Below the pieces are notes generated by a model that had not been told where the DNA came from, searched no databases, and was given only the letters and a program-made list of their open reading frames with translations. A stretch of DNA of 64,000 nt from Thiobacillus sp. 0-1251 (lineage in GTDB: Bacteria > Pseudomonadota > Gammaproteobacteria > Burkholderiales > Thiobacillaceae), in contig MKWL01000022.1 of NCBI GenBank assembly GCA_001899305.1, positions 1 through 64,000 of the forward strand, given 5' to 3'. How positions within the stretch are numbered: position 1 is the first letter of the stretch; each line of letters begins with the position of its first letter. The translations under genes were made by a program, and so were the position numbers. Below are positions 1 to 8,455 of this stretch, in pieces.

Positions 1-96
1 GGACTCTCCTCCTCTTTCGATTGATCGGAACGACTCCATTCAATCTGGCACATACGATGCCGTCGGGGGCGGGGGAGTCCATTTCATTCGTTGGGC
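1..96 (+). other. Integron attC site, right part (cut by window start)
   Basis: The segment ends in GTTGGGC (90-96), which fits the GTTRRRY core of an attC site, directly upstream of a gene with its own ribosome-binding site. GGACTC at 1-6 can pair with GAGTCC at 75-80, giving the imperfect stem expected of an attC. The matching RYYYAAC half would lie outside the window. The call is supported by a second, complete attC at 720-800. Confidence 0.6.
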
Positions 97-115
97 GTCA
101 AGGGAGGAGGGGTAG

Positions 116-715
116 ATGGGCTATGCAATATCCTGGTTGGCGGTCAAAGGAAAATCGGAAGAAGTTCTTATCGCTGAACTAGGGCTAGCTCCTACTGGCG
201 AAATGGCTGAATACGGGGACTCCATGTTTACCGGCCGCAAGTTGCCGAGTGGATGGTTGCTTTTGGTCATCAATGAATCTGAGCACAAACTCGTAAGACC
301 AAATTCGCTCGCCGCACTTTCACAAGGATGCGAGGTCATTGCATCATCCATCGAAGAGCACGTTATGGTTTGCAGCTCAGAATTGTGGCGAGATGGAGCG
401 CAAGTGTGGCGCATCGAACACGATGCGCAAAAAAACATTGAGCATATTGCCGCCTCAGGTGATCTACCGGCCGAATACCCAGCAATCAAACAAGAGCATG
501 CAGAAGAGCAAAAGCAGGCTGGCGGTTCAGAGGCACACGTAGATTATTTTTTCGAAATCCCCCTACACACCGCCAAAAATATTGTTGGTTTTAAACATGA
601 TGAGGTAGACCCCGCAATCGAAGATGAGAGCTTTATGGTATTCGAGCTCGACGCAGTCCGTTCTGGCGAACGTATAGAAAACCAAGACAAGAAGCCATGG
701 TGGAAACTTTGGTGA
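116..715 (+). CDS. Integron cassette gene, unknown function
   Basis: This encodes a 199-residue soluble protein that I do not recognise. ATG 116 is preceded by a strong GGAGGAGGGG ribosome-binding site. There is no signal peptide or membrane segment. The middle (about residues 120-150) is rich in Glu, Gln and Lys, and the C-terminus is a basic, tryptophan-rich tail (KKPWWKLW). The gene lies exactly between attC sites, with its stop five bases before the next attC, so it is a cassette of an integron array. Its base composition is visibly less GC-rich than the chromosome to the right, which suggests transfer. No function can be assigned from sequence; the conserved-looking tail could be a partner-binding or localisation signal, but that is speculation. 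Confidence 0.8.
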   Translation: MGYAISWLAVKGKSEEVLIAELGLAPTGEMAEYGDSMFTGRKLPSGWLLLVINESEHKLVRPNSLAALSQGCEVIASSIEEHVMVCSSELWRDGAQVWRIEHDAQKNIEHIAASGDLPAEYPAIKQEHAEEQKQAGGSEAHVDYFFEIPLHTAKNIVGFKHDEVDPAIEDESFMVFELDAVRSGERIENQDKKPWWKLW

Positions 716-719
716 AAAC

Positions 720-800
720 GCCCAACCCATCGGTCGAGAGGGACGCCTGCAAGCGGCGCTGCGCACCGCTCGCAACCGCCCCTCACCTAGCACGTTAGGC
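720..800 (+). other. Integron attC recombination site (complete)
   Basis: GCCCAAC at 720-726 (RYYYAAC) and GTTAGGC at 794-800 (GTTRRRY) bound an 81-bp segment with imperfect inverted-repeat content, sitting exactly between the stop of one gene and the start of the next. Size, core boxes and placement match integron attC sites. Confidence 0.8.
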
Positions 801-812
801 ATTTTGAGGAGC

Positions 813-1811
813 ATGAGTTTGGAGAAGAGATACCAAGTTTTTGTTAGCTCCACATATGCCGACCTTAAAGAGGAACGGCAGAAGGTCATACAAGCCTTGA
901 TGGAGCTTGATTGCATACCTGCGGGAATGGAACTATTCCCAGCAGCGGATGAGGAACAGTTTGAATTCATCAAGCGCGTCATCGATGACTGTGACTACTA
1001 TCTGCTCATCATCGGGGGGAGATACGGATCAACTACCGCACAGGGAATTAGCTATACGGAGCAAGAATACGATTACGCATTAACTCGTGGGTTAAAAGTT
1101 GTAGCGCTGCTTCACGAGAATCCAGATGAAATTTCCTTTGGCAAATCTGAACAAGACCCTGAACTCCGCAGCCGTTTGCAGGCATTTCGGGATCGAGTGG
1201 CAACTGACCGCCTAGTTAGGTTCTGGAGATATGCTGATCAACTTCCCGGAATCGTCGCGCTGAGTCTATCCAAGACAATAAAGATGTACCCTGCAGTAGG
1301 GTGGGTGCGTGCCGACCGAGCTTCGAGTGAAGAGCTACTTACAGAAATCAACGAACTTCGCAAACAAAACGTCCAACTACAGAACGAGCTTGCGGAGGTT
1401 CCAACAGCGAAACCAGTAGCGTTGCCCGACCTCGCGGGACTTGATGAGTCCATTGAGCTCCATGGTGAGTGCTATTACAGCGGGCGGAGAGGAACTTGGA
1501 AAGTGAGGGCCACATGGAGTGAGCTTTTTTCTTTCATAGCACCGTATTTGATTAAGCATCCCCACGAGGATACGGTCAAAAATGTTCTTAAAGATGCGCT
1601 ATTTGATCGGTCCGGCAGTTCGGGCACTGCGGCGAGCTTAGAGGATCAGGAATTTCAAACAATCTCTCTTCAACTGAAGGCACTTGGCCTAGTCAATTTA
1701 AGTTACTTAAAAACCGTGCAGGGAGGCATGGGACTTTTTTGGTCTGCGACGCCGGCGGGCGAGCGACTTGCCCTCGAACTAAGAACCGTGCGCACAAAGC
1801 AGAATGCCTAA
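813..1811 (+). CDS. DUF4062 domain protein on an integron cassette
   Basis: Residues about 5-100 match DUF4062, a TIR-like alpha/beta fold: [16 protein letters not shown] near the start, then a conserved [16 protein letters not shown] segment. A short helical linker (about residues 170-195, heptad-like with [13 protein letters not shown]) may be a coiled coil. The last 120 residues, ending in [14 protein letters not shown], look like a winged-helix module. DUF4062 often occurs as the N-terminal domain of STAND-type or defence-linked proteins; here no NTPase domain follows, so it is a minimal version. The start is uncertain. GAGGAG at 806-811 is only one base from ATG 813 but seven from TTG 819, which would give a protein beginning LEKRYQVF. 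The stop TAA overlaps the next attC core box. Function (signalling or phage defence) is inference. Confidence 0.8.
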   Translation: MSLEKRYQVFVSSTYADLKEERQKVIQALMELDCIPAGMELFPAADEEQFEFIKRVIDDCDYYLLIIGGRYGSTTAQGISYTEQEYDYALTRGLKVVALLHENPDEISFGKSEQDPELRSRLQAFRDRVATDRLVRFWRYADQLPGIVALSLSKTIKMYPAVGWVRADRASSEELLTEINELRKQNVQLQNELAEVPTAKPVALPDLAGLDESIELHGECYYSGRRGTWKVRATWSELFSFIAPYLIKHPHEDTVKNVLKDALFDRSGSSGTAASLEDQEFQTISLQLKALGLVNLSYLKTVQGGMGLFWSATPAGERLALELRTVRTKQNA

Positions 1812-1872
1812 CATCTCATTCCACCGGACCTGCGCGAAAAACCGCGCAGACCGGTGAATTCAAACGTCCGCT
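1806..1872 (+). other. Degenerate attC at the end of the cassette array
   Basis: GCCTAAC (1806-1812) is a good RYYYAAC box overlapping the DUF4062 stop codon. It is followed by a strong stem: CACCGG (1822-1827) pairs with CCGGTG (1851-1856), and CTGCGCG (1830-1836) pairs with CGCGCAG (1843-1849), with unpaired bases as in attC sites. The expected GTTRRRY box is not intact: the sequence reads CGTCCGC around 1865-1871. The right end of the site has therefore mutated or been replaced next to the insertion sequence. Confidence 0.6.
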
Positions 1873-1884
1873 TCCTAGCTGCGA
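1864..1884 (+). repeat. Left arm of imperfect palindrome flanking the IS30 element
   Basis: This arm (beginning ACGTCCGCTTCC) is the approximate reverse complement of 3104-3124 on the other side of the insertion sequence. With one gap on each side the arms match at most positions. The pair is either a palindromic target split by the insertion or an imperfect extension of the element's terminal repeats. Confidence 0.65.
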
Positions 1885-3103
1885 ATTCAACCGGTGGATG
1901 CAACACACTAGAGACTGCGCAAGCAGAAGGAGTGTTGCAGATGAAACGAAGACCTCGGACCTATTACACGGAAAGCCAGAAAGCGCTGATGTGGGAGCGC
2001 TGGCGCAAAGGTGATTCTCTCCAGCAGATCGCCCAGTTGTTTGATCGAAACCACTCATCGGTAGAACGCATTCTGGCAGAGACAGGCGGGATACAACCGG
2101 CCCAACGACACCGGTCGAGATTGGCGCTGACCTTGGCTGAACGAGAAGAGATATCGCGTTCTGTGGTTACGGGTCAGTCGATCCGTTCAATAGCGACGTC
2201 ACTCGGGCGAGCACCATCCACCATCAGCCGCGAACTCAAGCGCAACGGTGGCCAGGAATGCTATCGGGCAAGTCGAGCCGACCAGGCTGCCTGGGATCGT
2301 GCGAATCGCCCCAAGACCTGTAAACTCGTTGAGAACAGAACGTTGGCTCACATCGTGGCCGGCAAGCTCCAAGGGCAGTGGTCGCCGGAGCAGATTGCCG
2401 GGTGGCTAAAGCGTACGTACCCGGACGACGAGACATTCCAGGTGTCACACGAAACCATTTATCGCAGTCTCTTCATTCAAGCCCGTGGTGCCCTGAAGAA
2501 AGAGTTGTTGCAACATTTGCGGCGTACACGAGTCATGCGCCGTTCGCGTTATCACACCCAGAAGACGGACAATCACGGCAGAATCCTTGACACGGTGTCG
2601 ATCAGTGAGCGTCCGCCTACGGTTGAAGATCGGGCAGTACCGGGTCACTGGGAAGGTGATCTGCTATGCGGCAGCAAGAGCAGCCAGATCGCGACCCTCG
2701 TCGAACGTCAGTCACGCTACCTCATGTTGGTGAAGCTCACCGCTAAAGATACGGAGACGGTCACCAACGCGCTGATCAAAAACGCTCGCAAGTTACCGCA
2801 GGAGCTCTACAAGTCGCTGACCTGGGATCGTGGGAAAGAGATGGCCGCCCACAAGCGTTTCACCTTGGCGACCGACATCCAGGTCTACTTCTGTGATCCT
2901 CACCACCCCTGGCAGCGTGGAACGAATGAGAATACGAACGGGCTATTGAGGCAATATTTCCCCAAGGGCATCGACCTTTCGGCCTACTCGCAAGCCAAGC
3001 TCAATGCCGTAGCGCGGAAATTGAATGAGCGCCCAAGGAAAACACTAAACTACGAAACACCCGCTGAACGATTTCACCAATCTGTTGCATCCACCGGTTG
3101 AAT
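1885..3103 (+). mobile_element. IS30-family insertion sequence, complete
   Basis: The element is 1219 bp long and ends in perfect 21-bp inverted repeats (1885-1905 and 3083-3103, starting ATTCAACCGGTGG). One transposase gene fills it, and its stop codon lies inside the right repeat. The immediate flanks (CGA on the left, CCG on the right) do not show a perfect 2-3 bp target duplication. It interrupts the region just after the second integron cassette. Confidence 0.9.
1941..3101 (+). CDS. IS30-family DDE transposase
   Basis: This 386-residue enzyme catalyses cut-and-paste or circle-mediated movement of the surrounding insertion sequence. ATG 1941 was chosen because GAAGGAG sits about nine bases upstream. 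The N-terminal 150 residues hold two helix-turn-helix segments, including RSIATSLGRAPSTISREL, which resembles the IS30 DNA-binding motif. The catalytic region shows the DDE pattern: the first Asp in VPGHWEGDLL, the second in LTWDRGKEM, and the Glu in WQRGTNENTNGLLRQYFPKG. The length is normal for the family and there is no frameshift, so the element may be active. Confidence 0.93.
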   Translation: MKRRPRTYYTESQKALMWERWRKGDSLQQIAQLFDRNHSSVERILAETGGIQPAQRHRSRLALTLAEREEISRSVVTGQSIRSIATSLGRAPSTISRELKRNGGQECYRASRADQAAWDRANRPKTCKLVENRTLAHIVAGKLQGQWSPEQIAGWLKRTYPDDETFQVSHETIYRSLFIQARGALKKELLQHLRRTRVMRRSRYHTQKTDNHGRILDTVSISERPPTVEDRAVPGHWEGDLLCGSKSSQIATLVERQSRYLMLVKLTAKDTETVTNALIKNARKLPQELYKSLTWDRGKEMAAHKRFTLATDIQVYFCDPHHPWQRGTNENTNGLLRQYFPKGIDLSAYSQAKLNAVARKLNERPRKTLNYETPAERFHQSVASTG

Positions 3104-3124
3104 CCGCCAGCTGAGAGCAGACGT
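3104..3124 (+). repeat. Right arm of imperfect palindrome flanking the IS30 element
   Basis: This is the reverse-complement partner of 1864-1884 (ends CAGACGT). Joining the two arms without the element would give an imperfect palindrome of about 42 bp. Confidence 0.65.
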
Positions 3125-3217
3125 AATCAGATAACAGACAAATTGCCGCTTTGGGTCGTTTGCGGTCGGCCCGTTTTCAACATTGCGGGCCTCAAACAAC
3201 AAGCAGGGGTGTACCTC

Positions 3218-4327
3218 TTAATACAGGCGGTGCCGGAACAGCCAACTGGCGAGAATCAGTGACACGCCACCGATCACGGCCATGGGCCAGAACTGGCCCA
3301 TCAGCACGTCGAAGCCGGCGCCTTCCAGGAACACCTTGCGCAGGATCACCAGGAAGTAACGCAGCGGATCGATCAGGGTGATCGTCTGCACGACCGTCGG
3401 CATGTTGGCGATGGGCGTCGCGAAGCCGGACAGGATCACCGCCGGCACCATGAACAGGAAGGCGCCCAGCAGACCCTGCTGCTGGGTCACCGCCAGCGAG
3501 GAAATCAGCAGTCCGGCCCCCACCCCCGAGAGCAGGAACAGCGCGAGCCCGGCGTAGAGCGCGGGCAGGCTCCCCAGCAGCGGGACCTTGAACCACAGCG
3601 TGGCGATCAGCAGGATCGCCGTGCCCTGCACCATGCCGACAATGAATCCCGGCAGCGCCTTGCCCAGCAGGATCTCGCCGGGTCGCAGCGGTGTGACCAG
3701 TAATTGGTCGAAGGTGCCTTGCTCCCGCTCGCGTGCCACGGTCAGCGCCGTCACCAGCATGGTGGTCACCAGGGTGAGCATGCCGATGATGCCGGGAATG
3801 AAGAACCAGCGGCTTTCCAGGTTGGGATTGAACCAGGCCCGTGTTTCCAGGCGGGCGGGCGGGGCTGGCAGGCCGTGCGCGGCGATCCATTCCCGGTTGA
3901 AGCCGTCCACGATGGCGCGTACGTAATTCAGGGCGATCAGGGCGGTATTGGAGTTGCGTCCATCGACGATGACCTGCACCGATGCGCTGCCGCGCGATTG
4001 CAGATCGGCGCTGAAGCGCGGGCCGATGCGGAGCACCACCAGCACAGCCCGCTTGTCCACCAGCGGCGCGACCTCGCCTTCGGCATGGAGCGTGGCCACA
4101 CGGTGGAAAGCGGGTGCGCCGTCGAATGCCGCCACCAGCTCGCGCGAAGCCGCGCCGCGATCCTCGTTGTAGAGGGCGTAGGAAATGTCCTTGAGGTCGA
4201 AGGTGGCGGCGTAGCCGAACACCAGCAGCTGGATCATCGGCGGCACGATGAGCACCATGCGGCTTCGGGGATCCTTGAGCAGGGCCAGGAATTCCTTGTG
4301 GATGAGCGCCAGCAGCCGGATCAGCAT
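3218..4327 (-). CDS. ABC-2 type permease, YbhR-like
   Basis: This 369-residue inner-membrane permease is one half of an ABC exporter. One N-terminal membrane segment (about residues 20-40) is followed by a large periplasmic domain to about residue 165. Five further hydrophobic segments form the C-terminal half, with the family-type motif AREREQGTFDQLLVTPLRPGEILLGK. ATG 4327 lies 13 bases after the stop of the second permease gene, which marks it as the last gene of a four-gene operon running leftward. Its pairing with a second, related permease indicates a heterodimer. By analogy with Escherichia coli YbhGFSR it would export drugs or cations; the substrate cannot be read from sequence. Confidence 0.88.
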   Translation of the reverse strand: MLIRLLALIHKEFLALLKDPRSRMVLIVPPMIQLLVFGYAATFDLKDISYALYNEDRGAASRELVAAFDGAPAFHRVATLHAEGEVAPLVDKRAVLVVLRIGPRFSADLQSRGSASVQVIVDGRNSNTALIALNYVRAIVDGFNREWIAAHGLPAPPARLETRAWFNPNLESRWFFIPGIIGMLTLVTTMLVTALTVAREREQGTFDQLLVTPLRPGEILLGKALPGFIVGMVQGTAILLIATLWFKVPLLGSLPALYAGLALFLLSGVGAGLLISSLAVTQQQGLLGAFLFMVPAVILSGFATPIANMPTVVQTITLIDPLRYFLVILRKVFLEGAGFDVLMGQFWPMAVIGGVSLILASWLFRHRLY

Positions 4328-4340
4328 GTCGCGGGCCCTG

Positions 4341-5489
4341 TCATTCGAGTCGCTTTCGGGACTTGCGCCAGGTGATGCCGAGGAAGATCGCCGCCATGAG
4401 AAGCAGGGCGAACGCATTGGGTAATACGACCGACCACACGTCGCCCGCGAGGAACAGCGTCTGCACGATGGACACGAAATAGCGCGCGACGATGACGTGG
4501 GTGATGCCCTGGACCACGGTCGGCATGCTGTCGATGTCGAAGATGAAACCGGACAGCAGGAAGGCGGGCAGGAAGGTGCCGATGATGGCGACCTGTCCTG
4601 CCACGAACTGGTTGCGTGCCACCGCGGAAATGGCCAGCCCCATGCCGAGCGCCGCCAGCAGAAACAGCGAGGCGCACGCCCACAAGAGCCAGAACGCGCC
4701 GCGCAGCGGCACCTCGAACAGCCCCACCGCGAGGCCGACGGTCAGCAGCATGCCGCCGGTGCCCAGCACGAAGTAGGCGATGATCTTGCCCAGCAGGATT
4801 TCGGTCATGCTGGCCGGCGTCACCAGCAGCGCTTCCAGCGTGCCGCGTTCCCATTCGCGCGCCATGACGAGGGCAGTGAGCAGAGTGCCGATCAGGGTCA
4901 TGATGATGGCCACCAGACCCGGCACCAGATAGTTGCGGCTACGCAGTTCGCTGTTGAACCACACCCGCTGCTCCAGCTGCACCGGCGTGGCCAGTTCCTG
5001 TCCCTGGCTCGCGGTACGGCGCGCCAGCCAGTTGCCCCAGGCGCCCTCGATATAGCCCTGGGTGAGCCGCGCGGTGTTGGCGTCGACGCCGTTGACGATG
5101 ACCTGGATGGGGGCGCCGTCGGACCGTCGCAGCTGCTCGGCGAAGTTGGCGCGCAGATGCACAATGGCGTTCACCCGGCCTTCGCGTAGCGCCTGCTCCG
5201 CCGCGGCAAGCGTGCGGGCATGCAGCGGCGCGAAATAATGGCTGCTCTCCAGGCTGGCGAAAAAGTCCGCCGTATCCGGCGAAGGAGCCTCCGCCACCAG
5301 AGCCACCGGGACGTGGTCGGCGTCGAGCGACACGCCGTAGCCGAACAGCACCAGCAGGAAGATCGGCATGACGAAGGCGATGGCGATGCTGCTCGGGTCG
5401 CGCACGATCTGCAGGAACTCCTTGCGCACCAGGCCTTTCAGCCGCATCAGGCCGCCACCGCGCAAGGACGGTTTCTGCGTGGCGCTCAT
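4341..5489 (-). CDS. ABC-2 type permease, YbhS-like
   Basis: This 382-residue membrane protein has the ABC2 permease layout: a membrane segment near residues 30-52, a periplasmic domain of about 130 residues, and a C-terminal bundle of hydrophobic segments. The conserved cytoplasmic loop reads AREWERGTLEALLVTPASMTEILLGK, parallel to the loop in its downstream partner. Its start overlaps the stop of the ATPase gene by four bases (ATGA), so translation is coupled. A second in-frame Met at residue 15 (MRLKGLVRKEF) is a possible alternative start. It is the probable partner of the 3218-4327 permease. Confidence 0.88.
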   Translation of the reverse strand: MSATQKPSLRGGGLMRLKGLVRKEFLQIVRDPSSIAIAFVMPIFLLVLFGYGVSLDADHVPVALVAEAPSPDTADFFASLESSHYFAPLHARTLAAAEQALREGRVNAIVHLRANFAEQLRRSDGAPIQVIVNGVDANTARLTQGYIEGAWGNWLARRTASQGQELATPVQLEQRVWFNSELRSRNYLVPGLVAIIMTLIGTLLTALVMAREWERGTLEALLVTPASMTEILLGKIIAYFVLGTGGMLLTVGLAVGLFEVPLRGAFWLLWACASLFLLAALGMGLAISAVARNQFVAGQVAIIGTFLPAFLLSGFIFDIDSMPTVVQGITHVIVARYFVSIVQTLFLAGDVWSVVLPNAFALLLMAAIFLGITWRKSRKRLE

Positions 5490-7249
5490 GCCGCTTCCTT
5501 CGCCGCGTCGGCGGCTTCCACCAGCCGGATGAAGGCGTCTTCCATGCTGGGCTCGGGCTGCTCGGGTGTGCGTGCGCCGGCCTTGATGGCGGCCGGTTCG
5601 TCCATCGCGAGGATGCGGCCGGCGGCCATGATGGCCAGGCGGTCGCAGTATTCCGCCTCCTCCATGAAATGGGTGGTCACCAGCACCGTCACGCCGGCGC
5701 GGGCCAGCGCGTTGATGCGCAGCCAGAATTCGCGCCGGGCCAGCGGATCGACGCCCGAGGTCGGCTCGTCGAGGAACAGGATCTCGGGCTGGTGCATCAG
5801 CGCGCAGGCCATCGCCAGGCGCTGCTTGTAGCCGAGCGAGAGGTCGGCGGAAAGCCGTTCGGCGTAGGGCGACAGCTCGAACTCCGTCAGCGCCCAGTCG
5901 CGTCGTGCCTCGCGCCTCGTGCCTGTCAGGCCGTAGGCGCTGGCGAAGAAATCGAGGTTCTGCGCCACGCTCAGGTTGCCGTAGAGGGAGAACTTCTGCG
6001 ACATGTAGCCGATGCGGCCGCGTGCCGTGGAGGCGGCGTGGCGCAGGTCCAGTCCCGCCACGCGCAGGCTGCCGGCGCTGGCGGGCAGGAGGCCGCAGAG
6101 CATGCGGAAGGTGGTGGATTTGCCGGCGCCGTTGGCGCCCAGGAGGCCAAAAATCTCGCCGCGCCGCACGTCGAAGCTGATCCCGTCCACTGCCCAGAAG
6201 CTGCCGAAGCGGCGGCGCAGGCCGTCCACCTGGATGACCGGTGCATCGTCCGCGCCGGTACGTTGCGGCAACGCGTCGACGCGGGGTACGCCATGCGGGG
6301 CGGCCGTCGGGTCGTTGCGGGTATGCAGCAGATCGATGAAGCCATCCTCGAAACGTGGCGGCACGGCGTCGATGTGGGCGTCCTGCAGGCCGGGCAACCC
6401 GGTCAGCTGCGCCGGATCGTCAGCCGTCTGCGTTACCAGACGCACGTGATCGCCCTGGACCAGGGCATCCACCACGCCGGCCTGGCCCGTCAACGTGGCT
6501 TGCAGGTCGCGTGGACGTTTTCCGGCGACGCGGACGGCCCAGGTCCGGCCCGTCATGCGCGCGCTGATCGTCGCCGGCGGGCCCTGATCGAGGATCTTCC
6601 CCCGGTCGAGCAGGATCACGGCCTGGCAGCGTTCCGCCTCGTCCAGATAGGCGGTGGACAGCAGCACGCTCATCCCTTCGTTCTTTACCAGGCGGTCGAC
6701 GATGCTCCACAGTTCGCGGCGCGATACCGGATCGACGCCCACGGTGGGCTCGTCGAGCAGCAGCAGGCGCGGTGCCCGCATCAGGGTGCAGGCGAGGCCG
6801 AGTTTTTGTTTCATGCCGCCGGACAGCCGGCCGGCCAGCCGGCGGGTAAAGGGGCCGAGGCCGGTCATGTGCATCAGTTCGGCGTAGCGTTCGGCGCGTG
6901 CCGTATGGGGTACGCCCTGCAGGTCGGCGTAGAGGTCGAGGTTTTCCTGCACGCTGAGATCCTCGTAGAGGCCGAAGCGCTGCGGCATGTAGCCGAGTGC
7001 AGCCTGCACCGCGAGGGACTCGCGGGTGGAATCCAGGCCGAGCGCGCGGATGCTGCCGGCGTCGGGCACCAGCAGCCCGGCTGCCAGACGCATCAGAGTG
7101 GTCTTGCCCGCCCCGTCCGGCCCGATCAGCCCGGTCACCACGCCGGGGCGGATGGCGAAGCTCACGCCATCCAGCGCCTGCGTGCGCTGGTGGCCGGAAG
7201 CGAAGGACCGGGCCAGGTCAACCGCCTCCAGGATCGACGCAGCGTCCAT
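5486..7249 (-). CDS. ABC exporter ATPase with two fused nucleotide-binding domains, YbhF-like
   Basis: This 587-residue cytoplasmic protein carries two complete ABC domains. The first has Walker A GPDGAGKTT and signature LSGGMKQK; the second has GANGAGKST and a signature region reading LSLGYKQR. Walker B segments are LLLLDEPTVGVDP and ILFLDEPTSGVDP. The duplicated architecture is typical of YbhF-type exporters, which energise two ABC-2 permeases. I chose ATG 7249 (MDAASILEAV), 11 bases after the adaptor gene stop. An upstream in-frame ATG at 7279 would overlap that gene and is less likely. The second signature has Leu where Gly is usual (LSLG instead of LSGG), so the two sites may not be equivalent. 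Confidence 0.9.
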   Translation of the reverse strand: MDAASILEAVDLARSFASGHQRTQALDGVSFAIRPGVVTGLIGPDGAGKTTLMRLAAGLLVPDAGSIRALGLDSTRESLAVQAALGYMPQRFGLYEDLSVQENLDLYADLQGVPHTARAERYAELMHMTGLGPFTRRLAGRLSGGMKQKLGLACTLMRAPRLLLLDEPTVGVDPVSRRELWSIVDRLVKNEGMSVLLSTAYLDEAERCQAVILLDRGKILDQGPPATISARMTGRTWAVRVAGKRPRDLQATLTGQAGVVDALVQGDHVRLVTQTADDPAQLTGLPGLQDAHIDAVPPRFEDGFIDLLHTRNDPTAAPHGVPRVDALPQRTGADDAPVIQVDGLRRRFGSFWAVDGISFDVRRGEIFGLLGANGAGKSTTFRMLCGLLPASAGSLRVAGLDLRHAASTARGRIGYMSQKFSLYGNLSVAQNLDFFASAYGLTGTRREARRDWALTEFELSPYAERLSADLSLGYKQRLAMACALMHQPEILFLDEPTSGVDPLARREFWLRINALARAGVTVLVTTHFMEEAEYCDRLAIMAAGRILAMDEPAAIKAGARTPEQPEPSMEDAFIRLVEAADAAKEAA

Positions 7250-7260
7250 GACGGCGTTGC

Positions 7261-8289
7261 CTATTTGCTGTCCGTGCAAGGGGCCGCGCCCTGCGCCGGC
7301 GGTGCCTGGTCGAGCGGAATGGTCACCGTGGCAGGCATGCCCAGGCGCAGTTCGCCTTGTCCTTCGCAGACGAACACGCGGGCCTGGTAGACCAGGCTGG
7401 AACGGATTTCCGCGGTTTCCACTGATTTGGGAGTGAACTCGGCGGCCGGCGAGACATAGCCGACCCAGGCGCGGTAGCGCTTGTCGGGATGGCTGTCGGT
7501 CTGCACCCAGGCGCGCGCGCCGACCGGCACGCGGCCCAGTTGCGGTTCGGCCAGCCAGGTGCGCACCCAGACCGGATCGGTCAGCGCCAGGGTGAACACC
7601 GGTTTCTGCGGCGAGGCCATGTCGCCCGGCTCCAGGATGCGGTTCTGGATCACGCCGTCCGAGGGTGCGTGCAGTTCGCCTTCGTCAAGGTCGCGCTGGA
7701 GCACGGCCACGGTCGCCTCGTTGGCGGCGAGGGTCGCCTTCGCTGCCGCGATGTCCTCCTTGCGCGGACCGAGTTCGGCCAGGCGCAGCGTTTCCTCGGC
7801 CGCCTTCAACTGGTCGCGCGCCTTGTCGAGCGCGAAACGGGCGCTGTCCGCCTGCTGCTGCGAGATGAATTTACGGGCCACCAGATCCGCCTGGCGCTGG
7901 TAATAGGCTTCTGCGTCTGCCACCGCCACCCGGGCCGCGTCGCGCTGCGCGCGGGCCTGGCGGATCTCCTCCGGGCGGGAACCCGCCAGATAGCGCGCCA
8001 CCACCTGGCGCTGGACGGCTACCTGGGCCTCGGCCTGCTGGCGCGAGAGGCGCAGCCGCTCGGTGTCCAGGCTGGCCAGCAATTGCCCGGCTTTCACACG
8101 CGTCCCTTCCTGCGCCAGGATCCGGTCGATACGGCCGCTGGCGTTGAAAGCCAGTTCGACCTGGCGGATGTCCACGTTGCCGTGCAGGGTCAGTTCGTTC
8201 TGCGGTGGTGGCCCCTCGTTGCAGAACCAGCCGACGCCGACAAGCACGGCGACGACCGCGGCGATGATCAGGATGATTTTGATTTTCAT
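7261..8289 (-). CDS. HlyD-family membrane-fusion protein, YbhG-like
   Basis: This 342-residue periplasmic adaptor links the ABC exporter encoded downstream to an outer-membrane channel. An N-terminal membrane anchor (KIKIILIIAAVVAVLVGVGW) is followed by a lipoyl-like half (VDIRQVELAFNASGRI), a long helical hairpin rich in Ala, Gln and Arg (about residues 75-200), the second lipoyl half, and a beta-barrel domain. ATG 8289 has an AGGAC ribosome-binding site; longer in-frame extension upstream is rejected. It is the first gene of the four-gene minus operon and lies divergent to the MoxR operon, with about 166 bases between the starts. Confidence 0.9.
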   Translation of the reverse strand: MKIKIILIIAAVVAVLVGVGWFCNEGPPPQNELTLHGNVDIRQVELAFNASGRIDRILAQEGTRVKAGQLLASLDTERLRLSRQQAEAQVAVQRQVVARYLAGSRPEEIRQARAQRDAARVAVADAEAYYQRQADLVARKFISQQQADSARFALDKARDQLKAAEETLRLAELGPRKEDIAAAKATLAANEATVAVLQRDLDEGELHAPSDGVIQNRILEPGDMASPQKPVFTLALTDPVWVRTWLAEPQLGRVPVGARAWVQTDSHPDKRYRAWVGYVSPAAEFTPKSVETAEIRSSLVYQARVFVCEGQGELRLGMPATVTIPLDQAPPAQGAAPCTDSK

Positions 8290-8455
8290 GGTACGTCCTT
8301 CGAGCGGGTCGACCGGTCTGCCTGGTTCGCCAAGCATGATAGGGCAGATCGCGTCGACCTGTCTGTGCGTGGCCGGGCAGGCGTTCGGGAACTTCGTGGC
8401 CATGCCACGCTTCTCTATCAGGCAACTCAACAACACGCCTGATCGGAAGGATGCC

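Noticed and set aside
1882..3106. Target-site duplication of the IS30 element
   Set aside because: The flanking triplets are CGA and CCG; they do not match, so no duplication is claimed.
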